A DNA stretch of 64,000 nt from Desulfosporosinus fructosivorans (lineage in GTDB: Bacteria; Bacillota; Desulfitobacteriia; Desulfitobacteriales; Desulfitobacteriaceae), in contig NZ_SPQQ01000005.1 in the NCBI RefSeq assembly GCF_004766045.1, positions 62,001 through 126,000 on the forward strand, read 5' to 3'. The notes under the pieces were generated by a model. That model made no database searches. It saw only the letters and a program-made list of their open reading frames with translations, and had not been told where the DNA came from. This document shows positions 16,966 to 26,391 of this stretch, in pieces (positions within the stretch are counted from its first letter, which is position 1; each line of letters starts with the position of its first letter). The position numbers and the translations under genes are program-made.

Positions 16966-17135
16966 ATTTATGAAAGAAATCTACCCAATGCAGGGGCTAG
17001 CAAATGCTCCCTATCTTGGTCCCGATAATATTATCCCTTGAGTAAACTGAACCGCCAATCCCATCATATCTCCATCATATCTCCATCATCGATATATTAA
17101 CATATTTCAATAATTAGCGATAAACAATAACCGAT

Positions 17136-17966
17136 GTTGATAAGTTGGAGTCAGGCACCAGACACTATCACACCTTCTTGGTGGAAAGCTCTTTGGCATG
17201 CTTCAATAACAACTGTTCTTCGGTTCAAATTCTGATGCTGAATTGAGAACGGGATTCAACGTTGGTTGTTTGGGGCAGTCCTGTCCGCTGCGGAATGGGG
17301 ATGCTCTTATACTTGGTGACGGATTGCTTAGTTATTGCTTCTGGATATGCCCAACAATTCTTGTTGAACAAGCTGTGTCTAATATTTCTTCCTGTATTCC
17401 GTACCCGCATACAGTGCCAGATGTAACTTGGCCTTAAGCCTGTTAAGTGCAGTGAAGATAGTTAAGCGTCGGACGACAGGTTCTTCCTTATTTCACTTTT
17501 TATGTATTGCTGAGAAGTCTCTTCTGGCTCAATTTTACTAGCTGGATACTCCTCATTTCCTGCTATTTTTGACAAGGTGCACGTTAGGAAGAGTTCGCTA
17601 ACATGTTACCAATTACGCCTTTCAATGCTCTGATAATCTTCAGAATAGTTTTCCATTGTTTTGGGGTCGTTACCCCTGGGGCAACAAGCAATTATTTCGG
17701 GGCTAATTATCCAATTCAATTTATTCCGTCCTACTATCTTCCTGTCTACGCTTCGCAGTACATGTTACCGCAAGACTCGGTACTTGACTGCTGGTTAGGC
17801 TTTATCAAGGCGGTTATTTCAAACCACATGCGCTCCTTGAGCTTAGCAAGGCGCAACTGGCACAATTCTGACGGATCGGAGGAATTGTGATCGGGCACTG
17901 ACCCGAGCACCTGTCCCCACCTTTTCACAAGCTAAACAATAAGTTCATAAGTTGGTGTCAGGCACT
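17136..17966. repeat. Degraded region with two GGTGTCAGGCACC-type motifs
   Basis: TTGATAAGTTGGAGTCAGGC (from 17137) and TTCATAAGTTGGTGTCAGGC (from 17944) repeat the end of the 230-bp dispersed element. Between them I see no intact gene; open frames on both strands lack ribosome binding sites and resemble nothing known. Confidence 0.45.
17599..17683. repeat. 85-bp direct repeat, copy 1
   Basis: Begins TAACATGTTACCAATTACGC and ends GTTACCCCTGGGG; it is repeated with about 12 differences at 18010-18092. Confidence 0.65.
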
Positions 17967-18009
17967 GTTGCCCTGACGCAATCAACTTCAGAAAAGTTAT
18001 CACTTTAAC

Positions 18010-18092
18010 TAACATGTTACCAAGTACGCCTTTCAAGTCTCTTATAATTTTCAGAATGGTTCCCCATTGTGTTGGGGTCGTACCCCTGGGGA
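18010..18092. repeat. 85-bp direct repeat, copy 2
   Basis: Begins TAACATGTTACCAAGTACGC. It abuts the remnant of the 13415 gene, so the junction may be an insertion boundary. Confidence 0.65.
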
Positions 18093-18300
18093 ACCCCACT
18101 CATGAGTTCATAACCATTTTAAGTAAATAGATAGTCAATTACCTTGTCCTCATTTTTAAACGATACCCGACAATGTCCAATCAGGCAGTTCGCTTCTTTT
18201 TTGAACGTCATCTCCCGATCGCCAAAATATTGGGTATCAGATCTAGCGGAGTAAAAATCCTGCTTGTTTAGATGTTTGGCATGAATAAAATTGAGAAGAT
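18093..18300 (-). pseudogene. Remnant copy of the 106-residue hypothetical gene
   Basis: Bases 18098-18295 match 13446-13640 closely (encoding FYSARSDTQYFGDREM and ANCLIGHCRVSF), with both ends lost. It lies just beyond the stop of the amidohydrolase gene. Confidence 0.75.
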
Positions 18301-18359
18301 ACTTCGCCACAATTGCGGCTGTTTGATATTTGTCATTACCACTCAGCAAGCTTGGCATT

Positions 18360-19937
18360 TTAGTGAGACATAAGCTTGTTCTTTGCAGCTTTAACCATAA
18401 GCCCCAGTGAGTTAGCAGGGGGACCCGAGTATTTTTGACCCTTGAGGAATAGATTTTCAACTCGAATCTCTGTTAATTTGTCCAGTGTTACTTTTAGGGG
18501 ATTTCTATCCAACACGACAAAGTCAGCAATCTTACCCTCAGTCAGAGTGCCTCTGGTGGCTTCGTCAAAAGACAGCCGTGCCGGCCAATGTGTATGCATC
18601 CGAAGAGCATCCAGCACGGATATCCTCTGCTCTGGGTTTGGATGCTGACAAGCGGCAAAGATGCCATGTATTGGATTAGGCAACGTGCAGGGGGCATCAG
18701 AACCACCCGCTATGGTCAGCCCGTGCTTTAACATGCTTTTGAGCGGTATCAGATCCTTGACCCGTGGGCCGAGAATTTCTTCTAGATAGTCTGTAGGCTC
18801 CTGCTCCCAGTGAAGAAATGGGGATTGAACAGCAAAGTGCAGTCCTAGTTTGGCTGCTCTCTCCTGCAAAGACGGTGGGATCAGATCTGCATGGATAATA
18901 ATATGACGGTGGTCACGTCGAGGATAATCTGTCAGAGCCTCTTCATAAGCCACAACGGCTTGTTCGACAGCAGCATCTCCAATGGCATGCATAGAAACCT
19001 GAAGTTCTTGCCGATTGGCCCTTTTGACGAAGTCAGACACTGTTTGTTGTGTGTAGACTAGTACGCCTTTATTATTTGTATTATTGCTATAAGGTTGACT
19101 CAAGGCTGCATCCTCTGAACCGAAACAACCGTCTAAAGCCGTGGCAAAGCACCCACCGATACGCGGCATTTTTCGTTTCTGAACCTTATCAACGTTCATC
19201 GTTTGAAAATAAATGCGGAAATTCTGGGGCAATCCATAGGCCGCCACCCTCATCATATCTACATCGATATCCCGTGGAAATCCAACCCCTTCAACCGTAT
19301 GAACTAAACCGATCCCCTTGCGTGCTAAATAATCCGCACCGTGGATTAGATTCTTCAGGAGCGTCAACGGCGACAGAGCTCCAGTTATGTAGTTAACGCC
19401 GTCGTAAAAGGCTTGATGGTATAACCACCCTGTCTCTCCGTCAAATCCTGGGCTTTTTTGGACAGCATCAGGAAACTTGGCTAATAACGCTGTGTTAGCC
19501 ACAGCCGCATGTCCATCGTATTTAACCAGCAAGAGGGGAAATGTTGTCATCTTATCTAAATCGACACGTTGCGGAAGCCTCTTCTCCTTTACGGTATGAG
19601 CAGAACATCCAAACCCTAGAATAAGTTTTTCCCGAGGGTTACTTCGGCGGTATCCGTTGATAATCTCCCCCATTTCGTAAAAGTCACGAACAGTACGGAC
19701 ATCCACAGTAGACAGGAATAAAGAGAATGAAGCAAAGTGGATATGTGAGTCCGCAAAGGCAGGCACAACGCATTTCCCGTTCAGATCTACCCGTTCCTTG
19801 ATTCCGGCATATTTATCGGGTAGCTGGTCTCCCATAAAAAGGATCTTCCCTTGGTCCTCTATCAAGACTTGAAAGGTTCTATTCTCATCCTCACATGATA
19901 TGAATTCTGCATTTTCATAGACCCTCAAACGTGTCAC
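18360..19937 (-). CDS. YtcJ-like amidohydrolase (amidohydrolase 3 family)
   Basis: The 525-residue protein has the amidohydrolase 3 layout: N-terminal beta-sandwich piece, metal-binding DSHIHFASF (about residues 62-70), LLVKYDGHAAV, HAIGDAAVEQAV, HADLIP, GGSDAPC near residue 420 and C-terminal ADFVVLDRNPL. These zinc enzymes hydrolyse amides or N-formyl groups; the substrate is unknown. GTG 19937 follows AGAGGTAGGT. It is monocistronic and lies between remnants of unrelated genes, next to the CoA-metabolism cluster without an obvious link. Confidence 0.85.
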   Translation of the reverse strand: MTRLRVYENAEFISCEDENRTFQVLIEDQGKILFMGDQLPDKYAGIKERVDLNGKCVVPAFADSHIHFASFSLFLSTVDVRTVRDFYEMGEIINGYRRSNPREKLILGFGCSAHTVKEKRLPQRVDLDKMTTFPLLLVKYDGHAAVANTALLAKFPDAVQKSPGFDGETGWLYHQAFYDGVNYITGALSPLTLLKNLIHGADYLARKGIGLVHTVEGVGFPRDIDVDMMRVAAYGLPQNFRIYFQTMNVDKVQKRKMPRIGGCFATALDGCFGSEDAALSQPYSNNTNNKGVLVYTQQTVSDFVKRANRQELQVSMHAIGDAAVEQAVVAYEEALTDYPRRDHRHIIIHADLIPPSLQERAAKLGLHFAVQSPFLHWEQEPTDYLEEILGPRVKDLIPLKSMLKHGLTIAGGSDAPCTLPNPIHGIFAACQHPNPEQRISVLDALRMHTHWPARLSFDEATRGTLTEGKIADFVVLDRNPLKVTLDKLTEIRVENLFLKGQKYSGPPANSLGLMVKAAKNKLMSH

Positions 19938-20060
19938 CTACCTCTACTTCTCATTTTTCGTCATGTAACTATTCTCCTCAGCGTATGACGTGATTCACAC
20001 CATATGTTAATGAACCAAATTCTTCATGATTCTGTAATACCCTGCCAGCAGCTGTTTCTT

Positions 20061-20591
20061 TTAACAATATTCTGAGGCTTTATTTATGCGGTTCACTTCT
20101 GGTATCGCAAGGTAAAACAAGCACCCCAAGTTCTGTAAAGAAACCTGGGGCGCTAAATGAATCTTTTGTTTCTGAAAATCTTGCAAAGCTATTAGCGCGA
20201 CTTCCTTTGCCACTTCATTTATGCTCTTGCCGTCAAAGGTTAAGCCTAAGCCTTGCGCGATTTTCATCAACTTATCTGGGCCTTTAATTTCATAAGGTGC
20301 AATGCCTTCGGCTACTTCCAAAAGGGTTTGTGTAACTTCACGGGCATGTTCGACATGAGGTGTGGTCCCATCGACGATGAGTGTTAGCAAGTTGCGAGCG
20401 ACGATCTGATCAGCCGTTGCACCGCAGACCCCTCGCTTCGCTCCTTTTTCACCAAAACTAATCCTCATCTGCCGGGTTCCCTTCCCAACATTCCTTCCAT
20501 GATTGATACCGCTCATATTTGCTGATAAATCATCCATACTAAAAAAAGCACCTTCGATAGAAGATGCTTCATGCTCCATTAACAAACCCAC
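20061..20591 (-). pseudogene. cooS: N-terminal fragment of anaerobic CO dehydrogenase (CooS)
   Basis: Residues 48-120 match the CooS/hydroxylamine-reductase N-terminal helical domain: RGVCGATADQIVARNLL, HVEHAREVTQTLLEVAEGIAPYEI and GPDKLMKIAQGLG. Full CooS has about 630 residues; this frame has 176 and ends in unrelated sequence. The cysteines that should bind the D and B clusters are mostly absent from the segment before RISFGEKG; only CGAT remains. It is therefore not a working enzyme. Its first 43 bp recur at 38851-38893 on the far side of the catabolic cluster. Confidence 0.7.
20534..20576 (-). repeat. 43-bp direct repeat, left copy
   Basis: Bases from CCATACT to ATGCTC match 38851-38893 with two differences, same orientation. 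It encodes EHEASSIEGAFFSM of the CooS fragment and bounds the 18-kb CoA cluster on the left. Confidence 0.75.
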
Positions 20592-20698
20592 CTTTTTAGA
20601 TATTTGATTTTCTCTAAACGGTTCAACGCGTGAAAAAAATTCATGTTTCCCTTTTAATAGGTAATATATACTTATTGGACTGCCGACTTCAGATATCT

Positions 20699-21478
20699 TT
20701 ATTTACCTAGGAACTTCGCTGGACGTTTTTCCATAAAGGCTTTCATGCCTTCCTTTTGATCTTCTGTCGCAAACAAGAGACTAAAACATTTATGTTCATA
20801 TTCCAAGCCTGCCTCTAAATCCATCCTCAGCCCCTCATTAACAGCCGATTTGGCCAAGCGTAAGGCCACTGCCCCTTGAACAGCAAACCGCTTCGCCATT
20901 TTTTGGGTTTCTGCTGCTAACTGATCAGCAGGAACTACTTTGTTCACAAGACCTATGCGCAAAGCCTCATCTGCAGCAATAAAACAGCCGCTAAAAATTA
21001 GTTCTTTGGCCCGTCCTATACCGATCAGACGAGGCAGACGTTGAGTTCCCCCGGCGCCTGGTAGAATCCCCAGTTTTATTTCTGGCAAGCCGAATTGAGC
21101 ATTGTCCGCTGCAATGCGTACATCCGCCACTAAGGTTAGTTCACACCCTCCGCCCAAGGCAAAACCTGAGATAGAGGCGATAACGGGCTTTGGCATATTC
21201 TCAATTGCCTTGAAAGCCCTAAGCGAGGGTTTTTCCCCAGTCGCCACATCCACTGCAGTAGAGCTTGCCATTTGACTGATATCAGCCCCAGCCGCAAAGA
21301 CTTTCTCCCCGCCCGTGATGATAACTACTCTCACTGCATTATCAGCTGCAAGTTTTGTGGCTGCTTCCTCCAACTCATTGAATACTTTGTCATTCAACGC
21401 GTTTAGCACCTCAGAACGATTTAGAGTGATCGAGGCGATTCCTTCTTCGATTTCCACAATTATTGTCTCATAAGCCAT
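20699..21478 (-). CDS. crt: Enoyl-CoA hydratase (crotonase)
   Basis: The 259-residue protein is a short-chain enoyl-CoA hydratase. The oxyanion hole strands are VFAAGADISQM and GFALGGGCELTLVADVRIA; the catalytic glutamates lie in GGCELT and LPEIKLGILPGAGGTQRLPRLIG. It hydrates crotonyl-CoA to 3-hydroxybutyryl-CoA. It is the last gene of the hbd-thiolase-crotonase unit on the minus strand. AAAGGAGGTAGTAC precedes ATG 21478. It probably handles crotonyl-CoA supplied by the 4-hydroxybutyryl-CoA dehydratase at 37034-38485. Confidence 0.92.
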   Translation of the reverse strand: MAYETIIVEIEEGIASITLNRSEVLNALNDKVFNELEEAATKLAADNAVRVVIITGGEKVFAAGADISQMASSTAVDVATGEKPSLRAFKAIENMPKPVIASISGFALGGGCELTLVADVRIAADNAQFGLPEIKLGILPGAGGTQRLPRLIGIGRAKELIFSGCFIAADEALRIGLVNKVVPADQLAAETQKMAKRFAVQGAVALRLAKSAVNEGLRMDLEAGLEYEHKCFSLLFATEDQKEGMKAFMEKRPAKFLGK

Positions 21479-21727
21479 TCGTACTACCTCCTTTAACGTG
21501 TCCCTTCAAACAACAGTTTCCCTAGTTACGGTGCTGGGGTGCTAAATTCAGAGAACTTTTGCGCCCCTACTAGACCCAATTTTCAGTTGATCAGATGGCT
21601 GACCGCCACTTATCTCCCACCTCTTAAGTGGGAGATAAGCCCCTGGATAAGTTCAACTAAACTTCAGATGGAGTTAAAACTCCACCTGTAAAAATTTCCT
21701 TTATACGGCATTGGATAAAATTCGTTT

Positions 21728-22891
21728 CTAAACTCTTTCGAAGATAGTAGTAATCCCTTGTCCGCCACCGATACAAGCTGTGATTAGGCCAAATTGAACG
21801 TCCCTACGATTCATTTCGTAGACTAATTTTGTGGTGAGAATAGCACCTGTAGCACCGATTGGATGACCGTGAGCGATCGCCCCACCATTGACGTTCAGTT
21901 TATTCATGTCAAAATGAAGTTCTCTGTCTACTGCCAACGATTGAGCTGCAAATGCCTCATTCAGTTCTATTAGGTCGATGTCGCCTAAAGTTAGACCGGC
22001 TTGAGCCAAGGCTTTTCTGGTTGCTGGTACTGGGCCGATACCCATAATATTAGGATCGACACCGGCGACAGCAAACGTGCGAATTTTAGCTAATGGTTTT
22101 AGACCGAGGGCCTTAGCTCTATCGGCTGACATTACGACGATTGCACCAGCTCCATCGTTTAAGCCAGAACTGTTCCCTGCTGTTACCGTTCCGTTGGCTT
22201 TAAAGGCTGGGGGAAGTTTGCTCAAGCTATCCATCATTGTTTGGGGACGAGGATGTTCATCCGTATCAAAAACAATCGTTTTATTCTTACCTGCAGGCAC
22301 AGTTAGCGGGACAATTTGATCTTTGAACAGGCCCGCTTCGATTGCTTTACCCATTTTTTGCTGGCTTCTCAGAGCAAATTCGTCCTGTTCCTGACGGCTA
22401 ATCTGATATTTGTCAGCCAAGTTTTCTGCCGTAATCCCCATTGGCGAATTACCGATTTCATTGGTTGACAATTGGAATGAACGGAATTGTGGTGGAGTCC
22501 TGCTAAAGAAATCCATATGCTCCATCACATAGGGTTGAAGCGAACAGCTTTCTACACCTCCAGCGAGAAATACGTCTCCCATACCTGCCATCACTGCTTG
22601 GGCAGCTAGATTTACTGCGTTCAAACCTGAACCACACTGCCGATCTACTGTCACTCCAGGTATCTCCATAGGTAAACCAGCTTGCAGTGAGCATAAGTGG
22701 GCAATATTCCCACCAGCATTCATACAATTTCCAAAGATCACATCTTCAATCTCAAGTGGATCAAGACCTATGCGTCTGATCGCCTCTTTTATCACCTCTG
22801 CGCCATAAAAATGAGGTGCAATCCTACCCAGTGTACCACCTGCACGGCCAACGGCTGTACGAACTGCTGATACAATAACTGCTTCTTTCAC
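21728..22891 (-). CDS. Acetyl-CoA C-acetyltransferase (thiolase), copy 1
   Basis: This thiolase of about 387 residues shows all catalytic parts: nucleophile Cys in [11 protein letters not shown] (about residue 89), [15 protein letters not shown] with the active-site His, and CIGGGQG with the second Cys. It cleaves acetoacetyl-CoA to two acetyl-CoA or runs in reverse. I choose GTG 22891 ([15 protein letters not shown]) because GGAGGTTAACATA precedes it and it is the family start. It lies between the 3-hydroxyacyl-CoA dehydrogenase and crotonase genes. Two hundred fifty bases separate it from crotonase and contain a small hairpin (CCACCTCTTAAGTGGGAG). Confidence 0.9.
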   Translation of the reverse strand: MKEAVIVSAVRTAVGRAGGTLGRIAPHFYGAEVIKEAIRRIGLDPLEIEDVIFGNCMNAGGNIAHLCSLQAGLPMEIPGVTVDRQCGSGLNAVNLAAQAVMAGMGDVFLAGGVESCSLQPYVMEHMDFFSRTPPQFRSFQLSTNEIGNSPMGITAENLADKYQISRQEQDEFALRSQQKMGKAIEAGLFKDQIVPLTVPAGKNKTIVFDTDEHPRPQTMMDSLSKLPPAFKANGTVTAGNSSGLNDGAGAIVVMSADRAKALGLKPLAKIRTFAVAGVDPNIMGIGPVPATRKALAQAGLTLGDIDLIELNEAFAAQSLAVDRELHFDMNKLNVNGGAIAHGHPIGATGAILTTKLVYEMNRRDVQFGLITACIGGGQGITTIFERV

Positions 22892-22947
22892 TATGTTAAC
22901 CTCCAAAAATTTTTTTCTAATAATTCCCACTTTATCTTATGATTTCT

Positions 22948-23814
22948 TTATTCGTACAAGTAAAAACCCTTTTTCGCCTTAACACCATATTCTCCCTTGG
23001 TAAATTTCTCAACCAGTAACGGAGAGGGCTTGTCCGTAGCATCACCAGTATTCTGATAGCGTTCCATACCAATATAGTACGCAAGATCTATCCCTGTGAA
23101 ATCCATTAGACGGAAGGGTCCCATCGGATGGCCTAAAGCATTCGTTACCGCCAGGTCAATTTCTTCGGTAGTTGCAATACCCATGTCGGCGAGATACAAT
23201 GCCTCACTATTTAGGGCTCCTAGTATCCGATTTACTAGGAAACCATATATTTCTTTCTTAAGTAAAATACCCGTTTTGCCAAGTTTTGCGGTCAGGTCCA
23301 TTGTAACTTGGGCGGTTTCTACGGAAGTATGCGCTCCCTGTACAACCTCAACTAGTTTCATGACAAGGGCAGGATTAAAGAAGTGCATGTTACAAACCTT
23401 ATCTGGCCGCTTTGTGGCATCCGCTACTTGCGAACTGACGATAAACGAACTATTAGTAGCTAGAATCGCATGTGGAGGAGTGATCCTGTCCAAATCTGCA
23501 AAGAGCTTTCGCTTAATGCCTATTTTCTCCACTGCTGCTTCGATCACAAAATCAGCTGCACCTGCAGCTTCTTCTAGATTTTTTGTAAAGCTCAAATTTG
23601 CTAAGGCCTTGTCTACTTGTTCTTGCCTCAATTTTCCTTTAGCTACGCGTTCCGGCAAATAAGTGTTTGCAAAAGCTTCTGCTTTGTTCAACATATCTTG
23701 GCTGATGTCAGTACAGGACACTTTATACCCAGCCAATGCACCACACACGGCAATCTGATGACCCATGTTGCCGGCCCCGATCACACAAATTTGTTTGATA
23801 TCTTCTACTTTCAA
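22948..23814 (-). CDS. hbd: 3-hydroxybutyryl-CoA dehydrogenase
   Basis: The 288-residue protein starts with an NAD-binding Rossmann motif (VIGAGNMGHQIA, residues 11-22), then has the active-site blocks NSSFIVSS, HFFNPALVMKLVEVV (catalytic His about 138) and GFLVNRILGALNSEA, and a C-terminal dimer domain with HPMGPFRLMDFTG. It oxidises 3-hydroxybutyryl-CoA to acetoacetyl-CoA. It is the first gene of a unit with thiolase and crotonase, and a sigma-54 promoter lies 310 bp upstream. AGGAGGTATG precedes the ATG. Confidence 0.93.
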   Translation of the reverse strand: MKVEDIKQICVIGAGNMGHQIAVCGALAGYKVSCTDISQDMLNKAEAFANTYLPERVAKGKLRQEQVDKALANLSFTKNLEEAAGAADFVIEAAVEKIGIKRKLFADLDRITPPHAILATNSSFIVSSQVADATKRPDKVCNMHFFNPALVMKLVEVVQGAHTSVETAQVTMDLTAKLGKTGILLKKEIYGFLVNRILGALNSEALYLADMGIATTEEIDLAVTNALGHPMGPFRLMDFTGIDLAYYIGMERYQNTGDATDKPSPLLVEKFTKGEYGVKAKKGFYLYE

Positions 23815-24125
23815 TTTTCATACCTCCTCAATTTCCTTATATCTACCTTTTTTGTGCCCAAGGCCTTGCTAATTGTAACTTTTCTCGTATCTACTCCCAC
23901 CCGGACTGCAGTTCGGGCTGGGACAGTTCTTTAGAGAAATACCCACTTGAGCCTAGACTGCAACCCGCTTCCTAGCATGATGCTGTCAATCTGGTCGTAC
24001 AGTTCAGTTAAATTAAAGCAACGATTTTCCTTGGGCACGGTTATTAGCTATTCCCAGTCTCCCCCTCTCCGCTGCGACTTCTTCTTTAAATTATTTTGGA
24101 AATAAGACATGATAATTTATAATAG

Positions 24126-24141
24126 TGCAATACTCATGCCA
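24126..24141 (-). promoter_or_regulatory. Sigma-54 promoter of the hbd unit
   Basis: Minus-strand TGGCAT-GAGTA-TTGCA matches the -24/-12 consensus with exact spacing. It heads the hbd-thiolase-crotonase unit with a long leader (23815-24120) that holds no gene but has an imperfect hairpin at 23898-23924. Confidence 0.85.
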
Positions 24142-24301
24142 GAAATCTTATCAGCAAGTAATATCTAAATAACTAGTTTTCGTATATTCACCCCACTGGT
24201 ATATGGTCAGCGAAAAAGGTTTGGATTGAAAATAGAATGTCAGTTTGTCATATAGATATAATTTCCAGGCCATAAATCTGCTTAGTAAGTAAATTTTTAA
24301 G

Positions 24302-24336
24302 TGTTGTTTTTTCTGACAGTGTTGTCTTTTCTTATA
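24302..24336. promoter_or_regulatory. Tandem activator sites upstream of hbd
   Basis: Two copies of TGTTG-N7-(T/C)(G/T)A(C/T)A at 24302-24318 and 24320-24336, 18 bp apart, about 170 bp upstream of the -24/-12 element. The same pair occurs before the other sigma-54 promoters here. Confidence 0.65.
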
Positions 24337-24375
24337 CCTCTCCGAACCATGAGTGAGAGGTATAAGAAAAAGAGA

Positions 24376-24412
24376 AATAAGTCCAACGATGAGAAACATC
24401 ATCGGACTTATT
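24376..24412 (-). terminator. Terminator of the CoA-transferase operon
   Basis: AATAAGTCC..CGATG pairs with CATC.TCGGACTTATT; TCTCTTTTTCTT follows on the minus strand. Confidence 0.8.
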
Positions 24413-24446
24413 GCTAAATGATTTTCTTAAAACAAGCTATGAGACC

Positions 24447-24965
24447 CTATGCTTTAATATCGTGGTTTTTAGCAGTAGCCCCCATAATTGCCGCAATCGC
24501 TTTCGTGAGTCCCATAAGCATGACAACGACGACGGCTCCTCCAATTAATTCGCATCCTATCCACAGCATAATATTCGGATTAGGGAGTGATGCAGCAAGC
24601 GCTGTTACAAGGAAATACATAAAAGCATAATTGTTGAACACAATTGGAAGAGCATCCATAAATAAGACAATACAGAAAACAAATATGCAGACATAGGCTA
24701 TACTGGATTCCCAAGCTCCAAAAGTAGAGGCCGTCAATCCCATCCATGCTTTTAGAATAACAAAGTTGTAGATTCCAAACGCTCCACCAACTAGTATTTT
24801 CGGAATCTCCTTGTTATCCTGATGTGACATAAAGACAAAAACCATAACCATAAAGACAGGCCAGGTAGGCAACTTAAAATGATGTAAAGCCCATTCCAAT
24901 ACCACGATAATTGCAAGTAGTAAAATACCGGTAACAAATTTTTGTTTAGTTAAAATCGTTCCCAT
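24447..24965 (-). CDS. Membrane protein with 5-6 helices (DUF1097-like)
   Basis: The 172-residue protein is almost entirely hydrophobic helices, at about residues 11-26, 33-47, 57-78, 84-105, 110-128 and 133-156, with few charges. The spacing resembles DUF1097/YcdZ-type inner membrane proteins; I am not certain. It is the last gene of the unit SDR, acyl-CoA dehydrogenase, CoA-transferase and this gene, followed by a terminator. A role in uptake or release of a carboxylic acid substrate would fit its position but is inference. Confidence 0.6.
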   Translation of the reverse strand: MGTILTKQKFVTGILLLAIIVVLEWALHHFKLPTWPVFMVMVFVFMSHQDNKEIPKILVGGAFGIYNFVILKAWMGLTASTFGAWESSIAYVCIFVFCIVLFMDALPIVFNNYAFMYFLVTALAASLPNPNIMLWIGCELIGGAVVVVMLMGLTKAIAAIMGATAKNHDIKA

Positions 24966-25030
24966 TTATACATCCCCCTCTTATTTTAATAGCTACTCGG
25001 CATTCGCTTACAGAAATCTTTATTCATTTT

Positions 25031-26365
25031 TTATAGTTTATTAGTTTTGACCCAGATCTTCATTTTTTCAGCTTCTTTAATCAATTCATCCTGCATATCT
25101 GGGTCAGCAATGCTGATAAGAAGCTCAGCTCGCTCCCAGGTACTCCTGCCTTTAAGATCCACCGCACCGTATTCTGTTACAACATGGTTAGTAACAGTGC
25201 GCGGAACGGTGACGATCCCTCCGGGAGTCAAGGTTGGCACGATGCGGGATTTCTTTTCTCCTTCGCCTTCCTTCAGCGAGGACAGACAGATGATTCCCTT
25301 ACCACCTCTTGACTTAAAGGAGGAGAAGATAAAATCGAACTGCCCCCCGGTACCAGTGACTTGGCGGATACCTGAAGACTCTGAACAGACCTGCCCAAAA
25401 AGGTCAATCTCTATAGCGTTGTTGATGGAGATTAGCTTGTCGTGCTGGGCTGCGACAGAAGGACTGTTGGTATAATCCACCGGGTAACTGGCCGCCGCTC
25501 TATTCATGTGCAGAAAATCGTATAATTTCTGGGTTCCCAGTGCGAAGGTGTAGGCCATCCTGCCTTGGTCAAAGGCTTTGCGCTTACCAGTCATAACCCC
25601 CGCCTCATACATGTCGACGTAAGCATCTACTAGTATTTCGGTGTGGGCTCCCAGGTCCTTGAGGTCGGATTGGGCGATCATCATCCCCACTGCACTGGGC
25701 ATACCACCGATACCTAGCTGGATGACAGATCCGTCTTCAATCATTTTCATAACATGGCTGGCAACCATTTTATCGACGTCGTTGGGAATAGCGGCGGGTA
25801 CCTGGATCAACGGCTTGTTGTCCGTCTCCACGATCATGTCAACTTCAGAAATGTGGATTGCTTCAAGGTTACCACCCAGGCAATAGGGAGCCTTATCACA
25901 AACTTCGACAATGATTTTCTTCGCAGTTTTTGCATAAGCATAAGTATCAGAGTTGGAAGTGCTGAAGTTGAAGTACCCTCTGCTGTCTATAGGAGCCACC
26001 TTAAACATGAACACATCCGTTTCATAATAACGTCTAAGGATTTCCGGGCCTTCGTGGTAGAGCATAGGAACATAGTTACACAAATCCTTGTCATGGAGCA
26101 TACGGTCTCCACCACTGAAATGCCAACTGTTGTAAATGAAGTGCTCCCTCGTTGGATCGCAGGCGGCCACCTGCGCCAGCCCGGGATAAACCACACTATA
26201 GACTTTAACCATCCTGAGTTCGTCTTTCCGTTGTGCCAAATATGGGTCAAGGAAAGTAGGGGCCATCGCGAAGTGTCCGTAGGCCACCGAGTCGCCGGAC
26301 TTAACTACCTTGACTGCATCTTCCGGGGAAACTAGTTTTCTTCTGTATTCAGTCATAAAATCCAT
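25031..26365 (-). CDS. Acetyl-CoA hydrolase/transferase family CoA-transferase
   Basis: The 444-residue protein has the family marks: [11 protein letters not shown] near the N-terminus, [14 protein letters not shown] around residue 217, the active-site segment [20 protein letters not shown] (catalytic Glu about 327), and [18 protein letters not shown] near the end. The length matches 4-hydroxybutyrate and butyryl-CoA:acetate CoA-transferases (about 440). It would activate 4-hydroxybutyrate or release butyrate by exchange with acetyl-CoA. It follows an acyl-CoA dehydrogenase gene by 26 bp. The precise acid cannot be decided from sequence. Confidence 0.85.
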   Translation of the reverse strand: MDFMTEYRRKLVSPEDAVKVVKSGDSVAYGHFAMAPTFLDPYLAQRKDELRMVKVYSVVYPGLAQVAACDPTREHFIYNSWHFSGGDRMLHDKDLCNYVPMLYHEGPEILRRYYETDVFMFKVAPIDSRGYFNFSTSNSDTYAYAKTAKKIIVEVCDKAPYCLGGNLEAIHISEVDMIVETDNKPLIQVPAAIPNDVDKMVASHVMKMIEDGSVIQLGIGGMPSAVGMMIAQSDLKDLGAHTEILVDAYVDMYEAGVMTGKRKAFDQGRMAYTFALGTQKLYDFLHMNRAAASYPVDYTNSPSVAAQHDKLISINNAIEIDLFGQVCSESSGIRQVTGTGGQFDFIFSSFKSRGGKGIICLSSLKEGEGEKKSRIVPTLTPGGIVTVPRTVTNHVVTEYGAVDLKGRSTWERAELLISIADPDMQDELIKEAEKMKIWVKTNKL

Positions 26366-26391
26366 AAAGAAGCCCCTTTCTTGTGCATTTA

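Noticed and set aside
17225..17437. Possible transposase fragments
   Set aside because: Neither strand gives a convincing transposase motif.
24151..24402. Minus-strand open frame of 83 codons upstream of hbd
   Set aside because: It overlaps the terminator, enhancer pair and sigma-54 promoter, and its residues look random.
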